Assembly (NCBI GenBank): GCA_029569475.1
Contig: JAKQSZ010000026.1
Span: forward strand, 22,318-86,317
Direction of reading: 5' to 3'
Source of the DNA: Candidatus Eiseniibacteriota bacterium
Lineage (GTDB): Bacteria; Eisenbacteria; RBG-16-71-46; CAIMUX01
DNA length: 64,000 bases
The notes below the pieces were generated by a model. The model was not told the DNA's origin, searched no databases, and saw only the letters and a list, made by a program, of their open reading frames with translations. Position 1 is the first letter of the stretch; each line of letters opens with the position of its first letter. Position numbers and translations under genes: made by a program. Positions 60,876 through 64,000 of the stretch are shown here, piece after piece.

Positions 60876-63713
60876 ATGAAAGCAGAAACTCTTCTGTGGG
60901 GCGCCGTGTTTCTCCTGGGCGGCTCACTGATGTTGGAGCGAGCCTCCGCGGAACCGGAGACTGCGACGTTCCAGGCGGGGCCGGAAGGCGTGACGCTGGC
61001 GCCCGCCCCCTCCTCGGCGGGCGCGGGCGCTCCCTCCTCGGCGGGCGCGGGCGCTCCCGCCTCCGCCGGCGAGGCACCGGCAGCTTCCGCCGGCGCGGGC
61101 GGGCCCGTGGAGCAGTGGGCAGAGGAGCCCCCCACGACCGACGGCGAGCGGGTGTACGTGGCCGTGCAAACCGCGCAGCCGCCCCGCATCGACGGACACC
61201 TGGATGACCCCATGTGGGAACTGGCCCGATGGTCGGGGGACTTCGTCCAGCATCAGCCCGAAGAGGGCGCCGCTCCGTACGCGCAGACCGCCTTCAAGAT
61301 CCTCTACGATCGCGAGAACCTCTACGTGGCCTTTCGGGTCGACGACCCCGAACCGGAGAAGATCTCCAGCCTGCTGGCGCGCCGCGACAACTTCCCGGGA
61401 GATTGGGTGGAGATCGAGATCGACAGCTACCACGACCACCAGACCGCCTACTCGTTCACGGCCAGCGTCTCGGGCACCCAGGGAGACGAGTTCGTCTCCC
61501 GGGATGGCGATAGCTGGGATGCGAACTGGAACCCGGTCTGGCAGCACAAGGCGGTGATCGGCGCGAGCGGCTGGACGGCGGAAGCGCGCATCCCGCTGAG
61601 TCAGCTCCGCTACAACGACGCTGCGGAACAAGTGTGGGGTCTGCAGGTGCTGCGCCGCATCCACCGGCTCGAGGAGCGCTCTTCGTGGCAGCCGGTCGCC
61701 AGAGGGGCGTCGGGATGGGTGAGCGAATTCGGACAGCTCCGTGGCATCCGCGGAATCGGTGCGCAGAAACAAGTGGAGCTTCTCCCGTACGCGGTCACAC
61801 GGGCGGAGCGCTTTGAGAGGGTGACCGGCGATCCGTTTCGGGATGGAAGCCGCTCCAACATCACCGTGGGGCTGGACGGCAAGATCGGGCTTTCCGGCAA
61901 CAGCACGCTCGACCTCACGATCAACCCCGACTTTGGCCAGGTCGAGGCGGATCCGTCGGAGGTGAACCTGACCGCCTTCGAGACCTTCTTCGAAGAGAAG
62001 CGTCCCTTCTTCATCGAGGGGCGCAATGTGCTGCGATTTCCGCTGGCGCCGTCGGTCGCCTTCGGCACGCACACCAGCGATCAGCTCTTCTACTCCCGTC
62101 GTATCGGGCGGGCTCCGCAGGCCGCCGCGTGGGACCCTTCGGGCGGGTTCATCGATCAACCCGAGAACACGTCAATCCTGGGCGCCGCCAAGTTCAGCGG
62201 CCGCACCCCGGGCGGGCTGTCGCTGGCCATCCTGGAAAGCGTTACGGCCGAAGAGTCCGCCCGGATCGAGTCCGTCGGCCGGAGAAGCCGTCGCGCCGTG
62301 GAGCCGGCCACGAACTACTTCGCCGGCCGGCTGCAAAAGGACTACCGGGAGGGGCGCACCCAACTCGGCGCCATGGCGACGACGGTGCATCGCCGCCTCG
62401 GCCACGGCGAGCCGCAGCTTGGTTTCCTGCACCGGGCCGCCTATACCGGCGGGCTCGATGCCTTGCACTACCTCAAGGGGCGCAGCTGGTACGTGGCCCT
62501 ACGCCTGGTCGGCAGCAGGGTCGAGGGGAGTCGCGAGGCTATCCTGCGAACCCAGACCGTGCCGGCGCGTTACTATCAACGGCCCGATCGCGGCGGTGGC
62601 GGGGTCGACAGCACGCGCACCTCCTTGAGCGGCCACGGCGGCTCCCTGCTCCTCGGCGAAGGGGAGGGCAAGGTCATGTGGCAGACCGGCGTGGCGGTCC
62701 GCTCGCCGGGGCTCGAACTCAACGACATCGGCTACCTGCGCAACAGCGATGAAGTGAACCAGTTCACCTGGGCCGGCTACCGTACGCTCAAACCCGTGGG
62801 GATCCTGCGTTCGGCCAGCTTCAACCTCAACCAGTGGCTGGACTACAACTACACCTCCGGGGCCAACCTCTACCGGGCGGCCAATCACAACGGCAGCGTC
62901 ACCTTCACCAACCACATGTCCTGCGGATGGAAAGTCACGCGGGAGGGCGAAAGAACCTCAGTCAGCGAGTTGCGCGGCGGTCCCTCCATGCTCCTGCCCG
63001 GGAGCTGGAGCGGCGGGATCGAGCTGCACAGCGACTCCCGGCGGAAGATCTCCTTCGGCGCGGGCGTGGACGGCTCCTGGTCCGACGATGACGCGGGCCG
63101 TACGCGCGTGGGCTGGATATCCGCCGGCTTCCGACCGAGCAACGCGCTCACCTTCGCGGCGGAGCAGCGCTACACCCACAGACGCCATGACCTGCAGTAC
63201 GTGGGGACCGAACGTGGCGGCGTGACGCCGCGGTATCTCTATGGCGCCATCGACCAGGAGACCTTCTCCCTGGTCTTCCGCTGCGACCTGGCGCTCAGCC
63301 CCGGCTTCACCATCCAGTACTACGGGGCGCCCTACCTTTCCTCCGGACGCTATCGCGACTTCAAGCGGATCACCGACCCGCGGGCGCCCCGCTATGAGGA
63401 CCGTTTCGTCCACCTGGGCAGCGCGGTCCGCTGGAACCCGGCGGAATCCGGCTGGGAGGTCGACGAGGACGGCGATGACGTTGCCGAGTACGAGCTGGGC
63501 AACCCGGACTTCAGTTTCCGCGACTTCAACTCCAACCTGGTGGTGCGTTGGGAGTACTCGCCGGGATCGAGCCTCTACCTGGTCTGGCAGCAGGCGCGCT
63601 CCAGCGCCGTCTCCGACGGTCGCTTCGATCTGCAGGAGGACTGGAACGACCTGTTCGGGCTGCACCCGCACAACATCGTGCTGATCAAGGCGAGTCGCTG
63701 GTTTGATCTCTAA
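60876..63713 (+). CDS. CBM9-like / DUF5916 outer-membrane protein
   Basis: A 945-residue exported protein (signal peptide MKAETLLWGAVFLLGG..., cleavage near ASA). Residues ~45-75 are an Ala/Gly/Pro/Ser repeat region. A CBM9-like (DOMON-type) domain follows at ~90-260 (PRIDGHLDDPMWELA, AFKILYDRENLYVAFRVDDPEPEK, GDWVEIEIDSYHDHQTAYSF). The rest is DUF5916, a membrane beta-barrel-like domain (NPDFGQVEADPSEVNLTAFETFFEEKRPFF, LFYSRRIGR, C-terminal LIKASRWFDL with a final aromatic-Asp-Leu). Such proteins are often near oxidative or carbohydrate systems; the ligand is unknown. ATG 60876 follows GCGGAGACG. Confidence 0.85.
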   Translation: MKAETLLWGAVFLLGGSLMLERASAEPETATFQAGPEGVTLAPAPSSAGAGAPSSAGAGAPASAGEAPAASAGAGGPVEQWAEEPPTTDGERVYVAVQTAQPPRIDGHLDDPMWELARWSGDFVQHQPEEGAAPYAQTAFKILYDRENLYVAFRVDDPEPEKISSLLARRDNFPGDWVEIEIDSYHDHQTAYSFTASVSGTQGDEFVSRDGDSWDANWNPVWQHKAVIGASGWTAEARIPLSQLRYNDAAEQVWGLQVLRRIHRLEERSSWQPVARGASGWVSEFGQLRGIRGIGAQKQVELLPYAVTRAERFERVTGDPFRDGSRSNITVGLDGKIGLSGNSTLDLTINPDFGQVEADPSEVNLTAFETFFEEKRPFFIEGRNVLRFPLAPSVAFGTHTSDQLFYSRRIGRAPQAAAWDPSGGFIDQPENTSILGAAKFSGRTPGGLSLAILESVTAEESARIESVGRRSRRAVEPATNYFAGRLQKDYREGRTQLGAMATTVHRRLGHGEPQLGFLHRAAYTGGLDALHYLKGRSWYVALRLVGSRVEGSREAILRTQTVPARYYQRPDRGGGGVDSTRTSLSGHGGSLLLGEGEGKVMWQTGVAVRSPGLELNDIGYLRNSDEVNQFTWAGYRTLKPVGILRSASFNLNQWLDYNYTSGANLYRAANHNGSVTFTNHMSCGWKVTREGERTSVSELRGGPSMLLPGSWSGGIELHSDSRRKISFGAGVDGSWSDDDAGRTRVGWISAGFRPSNALTFAAEQRYTHRRHDLQYVGTERGGVTPRYLYGAIDQETFSLVFRCDLALSPGFTIQYYGAPYLSSGRYRDFKRITDPRAPRYEDRFVHLGSAVRWNPAESGWEVDEDGDDVAEYELGNPDFSFRDFNSNLVVRWEYSPGSSLYLVWQQARSSAVSDGRFDLQEDWNDLFGLHPHNIVLIKASRWFDL
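61008..61055 (+). repeat. Tandem 24-base repeat within the DUF5916 gene
   Basis: Two identical 24-base copies (61008-61031 and 61032-61055) encoding PSSAGAGA, followed by a degenerate third copy. This extracytoplasmic linker is likely length-variable. Confidence 0.75.
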
Positions 63714-63864
63714 CCGATTCTCTCACATAAACTGAGCTTCTCCTCGATTCGACAAATCGCCATTCGACATAGTGCGCGAGTCGGACGACTATCCCGGCGC
63801 GGGAGATGCCGCGTGTCGAGGTCCGTCGAAAGGCCCGAGCCGTTCGGCTGGGGACTGGGGTTTG

Positions 63865-64000
63865 GTGCGCCCGGCATGGGCACAGACTTGGAGGTGCAAG
63901 TCCTCTCCTGAGCAGGTCACAGCGAGGGAAGGGAAGCGCAAGGGCGGAAGGGCGACCGACCGTCTGGAGGAAGCGTGGAACGAACCCGCGGGCCGATGGA
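63865..64000 (+). mobile_element. Group II intron, 5' end (continues beyond the window)
   Basis: Begins with GTGCGCCC (63865-63872) and folds as GCCC ggcat GGGC, then GGAGG tgcaag TCCTC-type segments, CAGGTCACAGCGAGGGAAGG and GTGGAACGAACCCGCGGGCC. These follow the conserved 5' layout of group II intron domain I. No reverse transcriptase gene is reached. A GAGCC/GGCT-type hairpin (63834-63852) just upstream of the intron may be part of the insertion context. Confidence 0.7.

Overview
The window is GC-rich bacterial chromosome, with almost every third codon position G or C. The organism has an outer membrane: there is an LptD homologue, about ten lipoproteins or signal-peptide proteins, and a CBM9/DUF5916 beta-barrel-type protein. 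Three further traits point away from Proteobacteria and toward the FCB superphylum or a neighbouring candidate phylum such as Eisenbacteria: a PorX-type PglZ response regulator, a very large secreted repeat protein ending in a FlgD-Ig/type A sorting-like domain, and a PyrR-regulated pyr operon with a PyrK/PyrD class 1B dehydrogenase. That placement is inference; no rRNA is present to confirm it.

Region by region: 1-1224 is the 3' end of clpB. 1221-4851 is a promoter, a small secreted protein and a TPR-type sigma-54 activator closed by an intrinsic terminator. 4865-6572 is a coupled ptsN-like, VanZ-like and NYN/LOTUS cluster. 6715-13689 holds two lipoproteins, then phoH, pgpH-like, ybeY, recO, ykgJ-like and a lipoprotein, many joined by 4-base stop/start overlaps. 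13740-21562 is the pyrimidine operon pyrR-pyrB-pyrC-(TPR lipoprotein)-pyrK-pyrD-pyrF. It starts with a promoter, a PyrR-binding hairpin and an attenuator, and ends with a terminator over the last stop codon. 21634-26411 makes nucleotide sugars and a polyprenyl-linked glycan (ugd, a dTDP-glucose dehydratase, an epimerase that apparently starts at CTG, a WecA/MraY-like transferase). 26408-30702 is serS, a histidine kinase and the PorX-like regulator. 30699-40048 is an almost gap-free run: tsaE, tsaB, rimI, accD, folC, a ROK kinase and lptD.

From about 40 kb the content is more accessory. It includes a lipoprotein (40237), a tetraheme cytochrome with a UshA-like domain whose reading frame crosses an in-frame UGA at a CGC-to-CGU position (41401-42780, a likely selenoprotein), an isolated HEPN-like gene in an AT-richer patch, the 1895-residue repeat protein (43576-49263), and a rhomboid protease on the minus strand. 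After these come another lipoprotein, a YacP-like NYN protein, pgi, a TPR protein, mnmA, a pabB-pabC fusion (minus strand), a thiamine-binding MTH1187 protein, three tRNA genes (Ser-TGA, Ser-GCT, Arg-ACG) behind a good promoter, a lipoprotein, tadA and the DUF5916 protein. The window closes inside the 5' end of a probable group II intron at 63865.

Most of the genes are core housekeeping genes. The most noteworthy items are the UGA-containing cytochrome, the repeat protein with D-x-D-A-D-P signatures (possibly cargo of a type IX-like secretion route that the PorX-like protein could regulate), and the PyrR-binding hairpin with compensatory base changes.
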